Shown here one piece after another: positions 36,081-44,573 of a stretch of 62,448 nt of DNA. Positions within the stretch are counted from its first letter, which is position 1. Each line of letters opens with the position of its first letter. The stretch is from Accumulibacter sp031732795. Lineage in GTDB: Bacteria > Pseudomonadota > Gammaproteobacteria > Burkholderiales > Rhodocyclaceae. The position numbers and the translations under genes were made by a program. The notes under the pieces were generated by a model, which was given only the letters and a program-made list of their open reading frames with translations, made no database searches and was not told where the DNA came from. Where the stretch lies: NCBI GenBank assembly GCA_031732795.1, contig JAVMKC010000103.1, positions 1 through 62,448 on the forward strand. Direction: 5' to 3'.

Positions 36081-38690
36081 ATGGCAAATGGACTGGCACG
36101 TTATGAATTCAGCGAGCGACTCGCCGACATCCTTGGCGAATCGCGTCGTGATCTGCGCTTTCGCGTCACCTTGATGGTGGCCGGCGGCTTGTTTCCTCCT
36201 GGGCCACGAGGTCGCGGTTCGCCGCCGGCGACACCGCAATACGCCGCTGATCTGCTGATCGGCGTGATGGCGGCGCCGCAACAATCGCAGACCGTCGAAG
36301 CGATCCGTTGTTATGCCGATCTGCGCGCGGTCGGTGTGGCGCCGGATGGTCATACGCCACGCGTTCTGTTCGGCCCGCGGACGGCGAACAGCGAGCAGAC
36401 GCCGGCGCCTCTGTCGTTCAACCGGATCGAGGGGCTGCGCTTCGGCGACGCCTTGGCCCATTTATTGGCCTTGGCGACCAGCGAAGAGACCCGCGCCGTC
36501 GTCGCCAGCGAGCTGTTCGGCGTCTGGGTGAACCGGGGGTGTCCGGTGGCTGCTCTGCAGTTCAGCAGCTGGTGGCAAGGCCGCCGAGCCGTCGTCAGCC
36601 ATACCTATGGCCTGGCGGCGGACGCCAAGCCGCCGGTGTGGCTCGATCCGCTGCGTGAAGGACGCGTCGAGCCCGGGCTGTCCCATGCCGTTTTTCTGCC
36701 GATCCGCAAATTGATCGAGATCGGTTCCCTTACTACCTTGTCTGATGACAGGAGAAGTCCAATGTTGAACAAACTGAGCCAAAAAATGGCGTCGATCAAG
36801 AAGATGGCGCAATTGGCGGCCAAAACTCCGCACGGCAGCCGTTGGGAAAAATTACTGTCCACGCTGGCCAACGTCCAGGCCTGGTCGGAGCAGGTGGAAG
36901 CGCAGGAGACGCGTCTGCGCGAAGTCACCGATTTCGGCTCGAATCCGGGTGAATTGCGGATGTTGACCTATCTGCCGGCCAATCTGCCGGCCAACGCGCC
37001 GCTGGTGGTGGTCCTGCACGGGTGCACCCAGAGCGCGGCGTCGTACAATAAGGGCAGCGGCTGGTCGACGCTAGCCGATCGTTACGGTTTCGCGTTGCTG
37101 TTTCCGCAGCAACAGTGGAACAACAATCCATTGCGCTGTTTCAACTGGTTCCGGCCGGAGGATAACGACCGGCAAAAGGGCGAGGCTTTGTCGATCCGGC
37201 AGATGGTCGATCATCTGGTGCGCACGCAGGGACTGGATGCCCGCCAGGTCTATGTCAACGGCACCTCGTCCGGCGGGGCGATGAGCGCGGTGATGCTGGC
37301 CACGTATCCGGAAGTCTTCGCCGGCGGCGCGGTCATCGCCGGGGTGCCGTACCGCTCGGCCAAAGGTCTGCAGGAAGGGCTGGAAAGCATTTTCGTCGGC
37401 CGTTGCCGTCCGGCCGGCGAATGGGGCGACCTGGTGCGCCAAGCGTCGGGTCATCAAGGGCCGTGGCCGAAACTGTCGGTGTGGCACGGCGACGCCGATA
37501 CGGCGGTCAAGCCGGTCAACGCCGAGGAAATGGTCAAGCAATGGGCCGATGTGCATGGACTGGCGCTCGAGCCGACCTTGCAGATGACCGTCGCCGGTTA
37601 TCCGCGCCGCGTCTGGCTGAATGCCGACGGGGACGAGGTGATCGAGAGCTACACGATCACCGGCATGTCGCATGGCGCGGCGCTCGACCCGGGCGCCGGT
37701 CCCGATCAATGCGGCACCGCCGCGCCGTTCTTCAATGCCGTGGGGATTTCCTCGACGCACCGGATCGCCGATTTCTGGGGACTGCTGACGCCGGCGGCGC
37801 AGCACGCGACAGCCTCCGACGATGGCCAGCCGCAGGTGAAATCGGCCGGGCAGGGCGAGCCGGTCAGCGCTCCATCCGCTGAAGAAACGCCGGTCACCAG
37901 CGGGACCGAGCAGCCGCGTCCGCCTCAGGCCGGGGCGCAGCGCAGCGGCGAGAAACAAGCGGAAGAAAAACCGGCTGGGGAAAAGCAGTCGGCACGGGCG
38001 ACGGGCGGCAGAAGCTTCGGTCTCGACGTGCATGGCATCATTTCCGCGTCGCTCGAAGCCGCCGGCTTGCTGAAGAGCGGCACCACCGCCGGCCGTCCGG
38101 CCAGTGGCGCGCCGCTCGGCATCGACGTTCCCGGAATCATCTCCACGGCGCTGGAAGCGGCCAGGGCGATGAAGGGAATCAAAGGGCTGGCGCAACGCGC
38201 CGGCACCGGGCGTTCGACGGCGGGGTTGCAAGGCGCCGGCTGGGAAGGCGCGGGCTGGGAACTGTTGACCGACGATGCGCGCACCTTCCGCGGCGGGCCG
38301 ATGCTGCATGGTCGTGTCATTTCCGGCGACGAGGGCGCGATTGGTCCGCGAGCGCAATCGATCTCCCGGCGTATCGAACTCGGTCGGCATCCCGAACTGT
38401 CGTACGTTCGTCGTCTCGATCTGCAGGCGGCGATCAACGATTACACCAGCGCCAGTTTCCGCATTCTGGTCGATGGGGTGGTGGTCGATGAGGTGACGGC
38501 GATCGGCATGGTGCATCAGGAAACCGAGTGGCTGCGGCAGACGGCGATCGATTTGTCGCGTTTCGCCGACCGCACGGTGACGCTGACCCTCGAAGTGGCG
38601 GCGTATTCCAATCTGCACGCCAAGGTGTCCGCGCAGGCGTGGGTCGATCAGATCGCCATCCAGAATGTCGTCGATCTGACGCCCTGCTGA
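36081..38690 (+). CDS. PHB-depolymerase-type esterase with extra N-terminal domain
   Basis: An open frame of 869 residues. Residues 228-560 form an alpha/beta hydrolase of the poly(3-hydroxybutyrate) depolymerase esterase family (LpqC/PhaZ-like): oxyanion HGCTQS, nucleophile NGTSSGGAMS (serine near 395), acid HGDADTAV, and histidine GMSHGAALD. A Pro/Glu-rich linker follows, with a twice-repeated motif (GLDVHGIISASLEAA, GIDVPGIISTALEAA), and a C-terminal domain that looks beta-rich. The first 227 residues have an unrelated, possibly winged-helix-like region (SERLADILGESRRDLRFRV, GGLFPPGPRGRG). A strong internal start at 36762 raises the chance of two overlapping products. No signal peptide, so intracellular PHB is the likely substrate. 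Confidence 0.82.
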   Translation: MANGLARYEFSERLADILGESRRDLRFRVTLMVAGGLFPPGPRGRGSPPATPQYAADLLIGVMAAPQQSQTVEAIRCYADLRAVGVAPDGHTPRVLFGPRTANSEQTPAPLSFNRIEGLRFGDALAHLLALATSEETRAVVASELFGVWVNRGCPVAALQFSSWWQGRRAVVSHTYGLAADAKPPVWLDPLREGRVEPGLSHAVFLPIRKLIEIGSLTTLSDDRRSPMLNKLSQKMASIKKMAQLAAKTPHGSRWEKLLSTLANVQAWSEQVEAQETRLREVTDFGSNPGELRMLTYLPANLPANAPLVVVLHGCTQSAASYNKGSGWSTLADRYGFALLFPQQQWNNNPLRCFNWFRPEDNDRQKGEALSIRQMVDHLVRTQGLDARQVYVNGTSSGGAMSAVMLATYPEVFAGGAVIAGVPYRSAKGLQEGLESIFVGRCRPAGEWGDLVRQASGHQGPWPKLSVWHGDADTAVKPVNAEEMVKQWADVHGLALEPTLQMTVAGYPRRVWLNADGDEVIESYTITGMSHGAALDPGAGPDQCGTAAPFFNAVGISSTHRIADFWGLLTPAAQHATASDDGQPQVKSAGQGEPVSAPSAEETPVTSGTEQPRPPQAGAQRSGEKQAEEKPAGEKQSARATGGRSFGLDVHGIISASLEAAGLLKSGTTAGRPASGAPLGIDVPGIISTALEAARAMKGIKGLAQRAGTGRSTAGLQGAGWEGAGWELLTDDARTFRGGPMLHGRVISGDEGAIGPRAQSISRRIELGRHPELSYVRRLDLQAAINDYTSASFRILVDGVVVDEVTAIGMVHQETEWLRQTAIDLSRFADRTVTLTLEVAAYSNLHAKVSAQAWVDQIAIQNVVDLTPC
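36750..36764 (+). promoter_or_regulatory. strong internal ribosome-binding site and ATG in the depolymerase frame
   Basis: AGGAGA at 36750-36755 lies 6-7 nt before an in-frame ATG (36762). It gives a 642-residue protein starting MLNKLSQKMASIKKMAQLA, a natural start for the esterase. The upstream ATG 36081 has no clear Shine-Dalgarno. Confidence 0.7.
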
Positions 38691-38714
38691 TCATCGATCG
38701 TTCCGTAAACGAAT

Positions 38715-38750
38715 GACGGCCCGTCGTCGAGCGCTCGACGACGGGCCGTC
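38715..38750. terminator. 36-bp perfect palindrome, bidirectional terminator
   Basis: GACGGCCCGTCGTCGAGC and its exact reverse complement (38715-38732, 38733-38750) have no loop bases between them. It lies between the convergent depolymerase and crotonase genes. No T-run follows on either side, so it may be factor-assisted. Confidence 0.7.
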
Positions 38751-38781
38751 GCTGGATCAGCCGAAGGCGATGCCGAAAATC

Positions 38782-39558
38782 TTACTTATTGGTGAATGAC
38801 GCCTTGCGCTTTTCGACGAAAGCGGCCATGCCTTCCTTCTGGTCGTCGAGGGCGAAAACGGCGTGGAAGGTGCGACGCTCGAAGAGCAGACCTTCGTTCA
38901 GCGAGCTTTCGTACGAACGGTTGATGCATTCCTTGATCATCATCACCACCGGCAGCGAGAAGCTGGCGATCTTCTTGGCGGTGGCCATCGCTTCTTCGAG
39001 CAGTTTGTCGGCCGGAACGATCCGCGACACCAGTCCGGCGCGTTCAGCCTCCTGAGCGTCGATGTTGCGCGACGCCAGACACATTTCCATGGCCTTGGCC
39101 TTGGAAATGGCGCGCGGCAGACGCTGCGTGCCACCGGCGCCGGGCAGAACGCCCAGACGGACTTCGGGCTGGCCGAACTGCGCGGTGTCGGCCGCCAGGA
39201 TGATGTCGCACATCATCGCCAGTTCGCAACCGCCGCCGAGGGCGAAACCGGCGACCGCGGCGATCACCGGCTTGCGGCAATTCTTCAGGGTTTCCCAGTT
39301 GCGGGTGATGAAGTCACCTTTGTACGCTTCCATGTAGCTCAGCGATTGCATGACGGTGATGTCGGCACCGGCGGCAAACGCTTTGTCCGAACCGGTGATG
39401 ACCATCGCGCCGATGTTTTCGTCGGCTTCGAAAGCCAGCAGGGCTTGGCCCAGTTCATTCATCAGGTCGTCGTTGAGCGCGTTGAGCTGCTTGGGACGGT
39501 TGAGGGTGATCAGACCGACTTTGCCTTGTGTTTCGACAATGATGTTGTTGTAGCTCAT
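38782..39558 (-). CDS. enoyl-CoA hydratase (crotonase)
   Basis: A 258-residue crotonase. The oxyanion-hole phrases AFAAGADI and GFALGGGCELAMMCD are present, and both catalytic glutamates are in place: GGGCELA and PEVRLGVLPGAGGTQRL. It should hydrate trans-2-enoyl-CoA to 3-hydroxyacyl-CoA in beta-oxidation or in a crotonyl-CoA route. It has a PhaC-like gene behind it on the same strand (210 bp upstream) and a PHB depolymerase gene facing it, so a role in PHA turnover is likely. Confidence 0.94.
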   Translation of the reverse strand: MSYNNIIVETQGKVGLITLNRPKQLNALNDDLMNELGQALLAFEADENIGAMVITGSDKAFAAGADITVMQSLSYMEAYKGDFITRNWETLKNCRKPVIAAVAGFALGGGCELAMMCDIILAADTAQFGQPEVRLGVLPGAGGTQRLPRAISKAKAMEMCLASRNIDAQEAERAGLVSRIVPADKLLEEAMATAKKIASFSLPVVMMIKECINRSYESSLNEGLLFERRTFHAVFALDDQKEGMAAFVEKRKASFTNK

Positions 39559-39768
39559 GAGTTAACCCTCCAGGGAAATGATTGTCGTGCGTGACGGCAC
39601 GTTCGTGAACCGCGATTTCGAGATAAATGAGTGACGGGCGTCGTTGTCGCCCTGGTCGATGAAACTGTCGCCGGTCCGAACGAGGTTCGGCCGGCGACCG
39701 GCTTCAGTTGAAACTAGCAAACGCTATTTCGGATGGGAGCCTCGGCGCGGATGGCGCGTGGTCCTGTT

Positions 39769-41241
39769 TCAGGCCGAAATATCGATCTGGAATTTCACCG
39801 GGCCGCGGCTGGCTTTGCCGTTGGCGTCGGTGAAGGCGCCGTTGACCGGTGCTTTCTTGGCATACGGGCTGGTCAGAATTGCCACGTGTCCGCCGAAGAA
39901 GGCCACCGACTCGAGTCCGCTCCAATCGCCCAGATGCTTGTTGCCAGCGGTGGCGCACGGCGGGGTGACCAGATCGTCCTTGATCGCGTAATTCTGATAC
40001 CACGGCACTTTGAGGTCGATCAAGCTCTTGATGTTCAACGGCTTGTCGAACAGTTTCACCGGCAGGGTGCCGTCGTCGGCAATCGGGTCCTGGAAGGTGT
40101 GCGAACTCATGTTGGCGATCGCCAGCGGCAGGTGCACCCGCTCCTTGAGCAGCCAGCGGAACAGGGCGGCCGGCGTCTTGCCCGGATTGAGATCGGTGGC
40201 GCGATGCAGCGAGGCCTGGTCGAGCACCTTGACCAGCGGCGTTTCGCGGTCGATGGCCACGAAGCGCATGCCGAGGCTCAGGAGATAGCCGTTGGCGACC
40301 TTGTTGCCGCTCGGCAGGGTGGTGGTGATGAAGTCGTGGTGCATCGTCGGCATGCCGCTGATCGCCGCGCTGTACGTGCCGTCGACCGGCGTGACGTTGG
40401 TGATCAGCGCGTCGCAGACGTCCTGCAGCTTGCCGGAGAGGATATTCATCAGGCAGATGTAACCGCCCTGGCAGGTGCCGTTGAGGGTGACTTTCTTGCC
40501 GCCGTTGAGTTCCTTGATCTTGGCCAGCAACTCGTAGGTTTGCTCGCAGTCTTGATCCGGCGTCATCGTCTGGACCTTTTCGGTGGTCATGATGTCCTTG
40601 ACCACGCGAACATAGGTCGGAATGCCTTCGTTGGCGAACGAATGGGTGTAGCTCTTGTTTTCGTACGGTAGGAACGACAGGATGTGCACGCCGAGCATGT
40701 ACGGCGGCACCAGCATCACCGGCTTGAGATCGCTGCGGACTTCGACGCCCGGCTTGAGCGGCAGCACCTGATACAACTGGAAGCCGTCGGTTTCATGGAC
40801 CAGCTTGTAATTCGAGGTGTTGTTGAAGTGGAAGCCGAATTCGTCGGCGATGGCTTCGATCTGCTCGTTGAAGTTCGAAACCGATTCCATGACCTCCGCT
40901 TCGCGGCGCATGTAACCGCTCAGTTTTTCGCCATCGGATTTGAGGAGCGAGTTGAGGAAGGCGCGCGTGGCCTCTTCCATCTGGTCGAACGCGTAATCGG
41001 CCACTTTGTCCTGCATGCCGGCGATACCTTTGCGGGCCATGGTGGCGTTGTGCTCCATGATCTCCATGGTTTCCATCAGGCTCAATGGATTGTCGCGCGC
41101 CGCGGACAGCGCGATGTGCGCGGCAATGAAGAGGTTGTCGTTGAATTCACTGATTTCACGGTTCGAGGCGCGCATCATCGCCAAGGTATACCGACACCAA
41201 CTGGTCGTGAAATCGGGTATCTCTCTAAGCAGTGCAAACAT
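39769..41241 (-). CDS. PhaC-like polyhydroxyalkanoate synthase-family protein
   Basis: A 490-residue alpha/beta hydrolase with the synthase-type cysteine box NGTCQGG (cysteine near 255), an aspartate in IKDDLVTPP (near 420) and a histidine in FFGGHVAI (near 450), the Cys-Asp-His triad of PHA synthases. The helical N-terminus (METMEIMEHNATMARKG) is unlike the long N-terminal part of class I PhaC, and the protein is shorter than the usual 560-600 residues, so it may be a divergent class or a PhaC-like hydrolase. ATG 41241 follows GGAGG. No phaA or phaB is in the window. Confidence 0.75.
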   Translation of the reverse strand: MFALLREIPDFTTSWCRYTLAMMRASNREISEFNDNLFIAAHIALSAARDNPLSLMETMEIMEHNATMARKGIAGMQDKVADYAFDQMEEATRAFLNSLLKSDGEKLSGYMRREAEVMESVSNFNEQIEAIADEFGFHFNNTSNYKLVHETDGFQLYQVLPLKPGVEVRSDLKPVMLVPPYMLGVHILSFLPYENKSYTHSFANEGIPTYVRVVKDIMTTEKVQTMTPDQDCEQTYELLAKIKELNGGKKVTLNGTCQGGYICLMNILSGKLQDVCDALITNVTPVDGTYSAAISGMPTMHHDFITTTLPSGNKVANGYLLSLGMRFVAIDRETPLVKVLDQASLHRATDLNPGKTPAALFRWLLKERVHLPLAIANMSSHTFQDPIADDGTLPVKLFDKPLNIKSLIDLKVPWYQNYAIKDDLVTPPCATAGNKHLGDWSGLESVAFFGGHVAILTSPYAKKAPVNGAFTDANGKASRGPVKFQIDISA

Positions 41242-41956
41242 TTTCCAACCTCCAGAATCTAACGATAGTTAAAACGGACCGCCCGACGGGGCGATCCACG
41301 ATTATCTTGACCTCGCCGAAAAACCTGAGTCGTCATTTCGTCGTGGGCAACGATTTGAATCATGCGCAGTCGGCCTGCGCCAATGGCCAATGGCTTCCGC
41401 AGATTGCCGACCAATCGGTGGAGTGAATGGGGCTGCCGGCCGCGACATTTTTGATGAGACATCCGCTGATTCTTTGCCGCGAAATCGGAGAGAAGATTGG
41501 CCGACATTCATTTTGTCGACGCTGACCGATCGCCCATCCCGGGAGTTTCGTGCGCTGATTTTGCGATCTGCCAAGCAAAACGACCTGCCAATCGGAAAAC
41601 GCCAAAGGAAAACACCAAAGGCAAGCACCAACAATCCTGTCGAAGAAACTGTTTCCGCGGCACCGTTCTGCACCGCACAATTCATTCTACTCCTCTACGT
41701 TCGATTTGTTGCACCCGTAACCCAGTTTCCGTGCGGTGAATTTCTTGCCGGGGCGATGTAGCTTGATGAGCCTGCCCGGATGGGCGAGTCGCGTTCTCTA
41801 TCACTGCGTGTTGCGTTGCGATAAGCTTCGCCTGTCGATCATCAATCACCGTTCGCCGCGCCTGCGCCGGGCCATCCGGACCCGGCGTCTCAACTGGATT
41901 GCCATGTGCTCCGTAAGCAGCGCCTGCGAGCGGCAACTCGAATGTCAGGAGGGAAC
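41242..41956. other. 715-bp intergenic stretch
   Basis: It separates the PhaC-like gene from the divergent acyl-CoA ligase. A minus-strand ORF at 41302-41685 starts after AGGAG and has one hydrophobic stretch (LLVLAFGVFLW), but its composition is unlike protein and it matches no family I know. No regulatory motif was fixed. Confidence 0.35.
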
Positions 41957-43495
41957 ATGCTGCAACTAGCCAACGTCATCAGGCACCATGCCCGCTTCAA
42001 GCCGGAACAGGTGGCGATCGTCTTCGAGGACCAGCGCTTGACCTGGCGCCAATTCGCTGCCCGTGTCGGCCGCTGTGCGCATGCCCTACAAAGCCTGGGA
42101 ATCCAAAAGGGCGACCGGGTGGCGACGGTGCTGGCCAACTGCGAAGAACTGCTCGAAATCTACTGGGCCATCCCGTCGATCGGGGCGGTGTTGGTGCCGC
42201 TGAGTCCGTTGTTGATGCCGGCCGGACTGTCCAGCCTGCTCAACGATTCCGGTGCCCGCTGTCTGATTTCCCAGCGCTCGATGGCGGCGATGATCGACGA
42301 AGTCCTGGCTGAACTGCCGGAACTGGCTGCCGAACGGATTCTGCTCGTCGATGGCCCGGCCGGCGAATATCGGGATTATCGACGTGTGCTCGCCGATTGC
42401 CCCGCCGAGTTGCCCGCGCCGGTAGCCACCCGTTCCGACGATCTGTTCAACATCATGTACACCAGCGGTACCACCGGTTTGCCGAAAGGCATCATGCACA
42501 GCCACTTCGTCCGTTCGATGTATTGCACCCTGTTCGCCTCGACCTGGCGGATTTCGCCCGAATCGGTCGTTCTGCATACCGGAGCGATCGTCTTCAACGG
42601 CGCTTTCGTCACCTTGATGCCCTGCTTTTACCTGGGCGCGCGTTACGTGTTGCAGCGGCAATTCGACGCCGAGGAAGCCATCGAAATCATCGCCCGCGAG
42701 CGGGTGACGCACACGATGATGGTGCCGGCGCAGATCATCGCCGTGCTCAACGCGCCCAACTTCTCTCCCGAAAAGCTGGCCTCGCTGGAAATGATCCTTT
42801 CGTTGGGCGCGCCGCTGTATCAGGAGCACAAAGACCAGTTGAACCGGCTGCTGCCGAACCGATTCTACGAGCTTTACGGCCTGACCGAAGGATTCTGGAC
42901 CATCCTCGACAAGACGCAGTCCTCGCGCAAAGCCGGCTCGGTCGGTTCGCCGCCCTACTTTTTCGAAATGCGCATCGTCGGCGAGGACGGCAACGATCTT
43001 CCTCCCGGTCAGGTCGGGGAAATCGTCGGCCGCGGACCGTCGTTGATGTCCGGATACTACGGGCGTCCGGACCTGACCGCCCAGGCGCTGCGCGACGGCT
43101 GGTTATTCACCGGCGACCTGGGATACACCGACGAAGAAGGCTATCTCTACCTGGTCGATCGCAAGAAAGACATGATCGACAGCGGCGGGGTGAAGATCTA
43201 TCCCCGAGATATCGAAGAGGTCGCCGCCCGCCATCCGGCGATCCGCGAAGTCGCCGTTTTCGGCGTCGACCACGAGAAATGGGGCGAAACGCCGGTCGCC
43301 GCCGTGCTGCTGCAACGCGACGCCGTGGCCACTGCCGAAGAATTGCGCGAATGGATCAATGCCCGCGTCGGCGCCCGCTTTCAACGGCTGCACGAGGTGA
43401 TGATCGTGGAAGATTTTCCGCGCAATGCCGCCGGCAAGACCCTCAAACGGACGATGCGCGAGAGCTACGCCGCCGCGCGAGCGCGCAACACCTGA
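41957..43495 (+). CDS. acyl-CoA ligase (ANL superfamily)
   Basis: A 512-residue AMP-forming ligase. The P-loop is MYTSGTTGLPKGIMHSH (near 165-180), the A5 motif is LYGLTEGF, the A7 motif GDLGYTDEEGYLYLVDRKKDMI, and the catalytic lysine is in NAAGKTLKR near the end. It should activate a medium- or long-chain carboxylic acid as acyl-AMP and then acyl-CoA; the chain length cannot be read from sequence. ATG 41957 follows GGAGGG by 3 nt. It fits the fatty-acid/PHA context of the region. Confidence 0.92.
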   Translation: MLQLANVIRHHARFKPEQVAIVFEDQRLTWRQFAARVGRCAHALQSLGIQKGDRVATVLANCEELLEIYWAIPSIGAVLVPLSPLLMPAGLSSLLNDSGARCLISQRSMAAMIDEVLAELPELAAERILLVDGPAGEYRDYRRVLADCPAELPAPVATRSDDLFNIMYTSGTTGLPKGIMHSHFVRSMYCTLFASTWRISPESVVLHTGAIVFNGAFVTLMPCFYLGARYVLQRQFDAEEAIEIIARERVTHTMMVPAQIIAVLNAPNFSPEKLASLEMILSLGAPLYQEHKDQLNRLLPNRFYELYGLTEGFWTILDKTQSSRKAGSVGSPPYFFEMRIVGEDGNDLPPGQVGEIVGRGPSLMSGYYGRPDLTAQALRDGWLFTGDLGYTDEEGYLYLVDRKKDMIDSGGVKIYPRDIEEVAARHPAIREVAVFGVDHEKWGETPVAAVLLQRDAVATAEELREWINARVGARFQRLHEVMIVEDFPRNAAGKTLKRTMRESYAAARARNT

Positions 43496-43502
43496 CCGAT
43501 CG

Positions 43503-43546
43503 TTTCAAAAAAGGCCGCCACGCGGGCAAGAAAGAAGCTGGCGGCC
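43503..43546 (-). terminator. intrinsic terminator for the minus-strand gene at 43651
   Basis: GGCCGCCA (43513-43520) pairs with TGGCGGCC (43539-43546). On the minus strand it is followed by TTTTTTGAAA. It is 105 bp past the stop of the small hypothetical gene and also faces the ligase stop. Confidence 0.75.
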
Positions 43547-43650
43547 GAATCGGCGCCGGGTGTCGGGCGGGCGGTCAGTCCGTCAGTCCGCGTGGTGGGG
43601 AAGAAATCCGCGGTGAGTCCGCGGTGAAACATCCGGCGCCGGCCGTCGGT

Positions 43651-43998
43651 TCAAGCCGCGTGGCGGTGGTCGTCGAGCAGACTGGTCCAGTTTGCCTGCC
43701 ACAATCTGAGCAGATTCTGGGCGGTGATCATGCTCAACTTGGAAATGCGGTTTTGATGACGCCAAATCCACGAGACGCAAGTCGGTTGGCCCGCCGCGTC
43801 GCGAATCACTACCTGGCCACCCTCGGCCTCGGCGTAGTCGATGAAGCGTTCCATCGCCAGCCGATAATAATCGGGGCTGTCGCAGCAACCTGCCAGCACT
43901 TCAGCCTCGCCAGCGGCGCGACGCCATAATTTGAGTGCCAGTTCCTCGCTGATGCCCGATCTGTGGGCGATCCACGGAAGAATTTTCGGTGCTTTCAT
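43651..43998 (-). CDS. conserved-looking small soluble protein, unknown function
   Basis: A 115-residue protein starting MKAPKILPWIAHRSGISEELALKLW, with a helix-rich, soluble composition and one aromatic stretch (CVSWIWRHQNRISKL). No known motif is visible. ATG 43998 follows AGGAGT at a good distance, and a terminator follows the gene, so expression is credible. A longer frame to 44082 is less likely. It is single-gene in appearance, with acyl-CoA ligase downstream on the other strand. Confidence 0.7.
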   Translation of the reverse strand: MKAPKILPWIAHRSGISEELALKLWRRAAGEAEVLAGCCDSPDYYRLAMERFIDYAEAEGGQVVIRDAAGQPTCVSWIWRHQNRISKLSMITAQNLLRLWQANWTSLLDDHRHAA

Positions 43999-44573
43999 CA
44001 CATCTACTCCTGAGTCGATCACTCTGTTGTCGCTGAGCCAACGGCCGATTGGGGTTCGGTAGCGGCCATTGCTGCAGCGCACAATGATTATAGCGGTATT
44101 TCTCTGAAAAAGCTGAGTGGATTACCTAACTTTATTTCCTGCCGCGCATCGGGCCCTTGCTTCAATGACTTGGCAAGGCCGGCCGCCGTTGAATCCACAT
44201 CGTTTCAAGTCGTTTCCATCTGATTCCAGCTTAGCATCGCCTCGCACGGCGCGATGTGAGCAAATCCGCAAAGACCCTGATTTCGATCAAACTTTGTGAA
44301 AAAAGTTCCGTGCATCATTGACACCGGTTCCATTTTCTCGATCCCGTGGCGTTTGGTGATTACCGATGGGGGCGCCGCGACGCGTGTCGTCTTGCTCAAG
44401 GCGCGGATGGGTCATCGTATGTGCTTCACGGCGCAAGGGTTTGCCGGCCGTTTCCATAACAGCACATGGCTTGCGAGCATGTGCCGCACTTCATATTTTG
44501 GATCGCCTGTTTTCATTTAGAATTGATTTTCAGGAGATTATTCAAGTCAACCATCTTCCGACAAGGATCGGCT
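43999..44573. other. leader region before the FecR-TPR-barrel gene
   Basis: No gene is supported. The stretch 44,490-44,560 is AT-rich (TTTTCATTTAGAATTGATTTTC) and may hold the promoter. TTGACA occurs at about 44,311, but the matching -10 is poor. Confidence 0.35.

Noticed and set aside
41302..41685. 127-residue minus-strand ORF with AGGAG before its ATG
   Set aside because: One hydrophobic stretch aside, the sequence is Arg/Ser-rich without motif, and it lies in the leader of the PhaC-like gene; not enough support.
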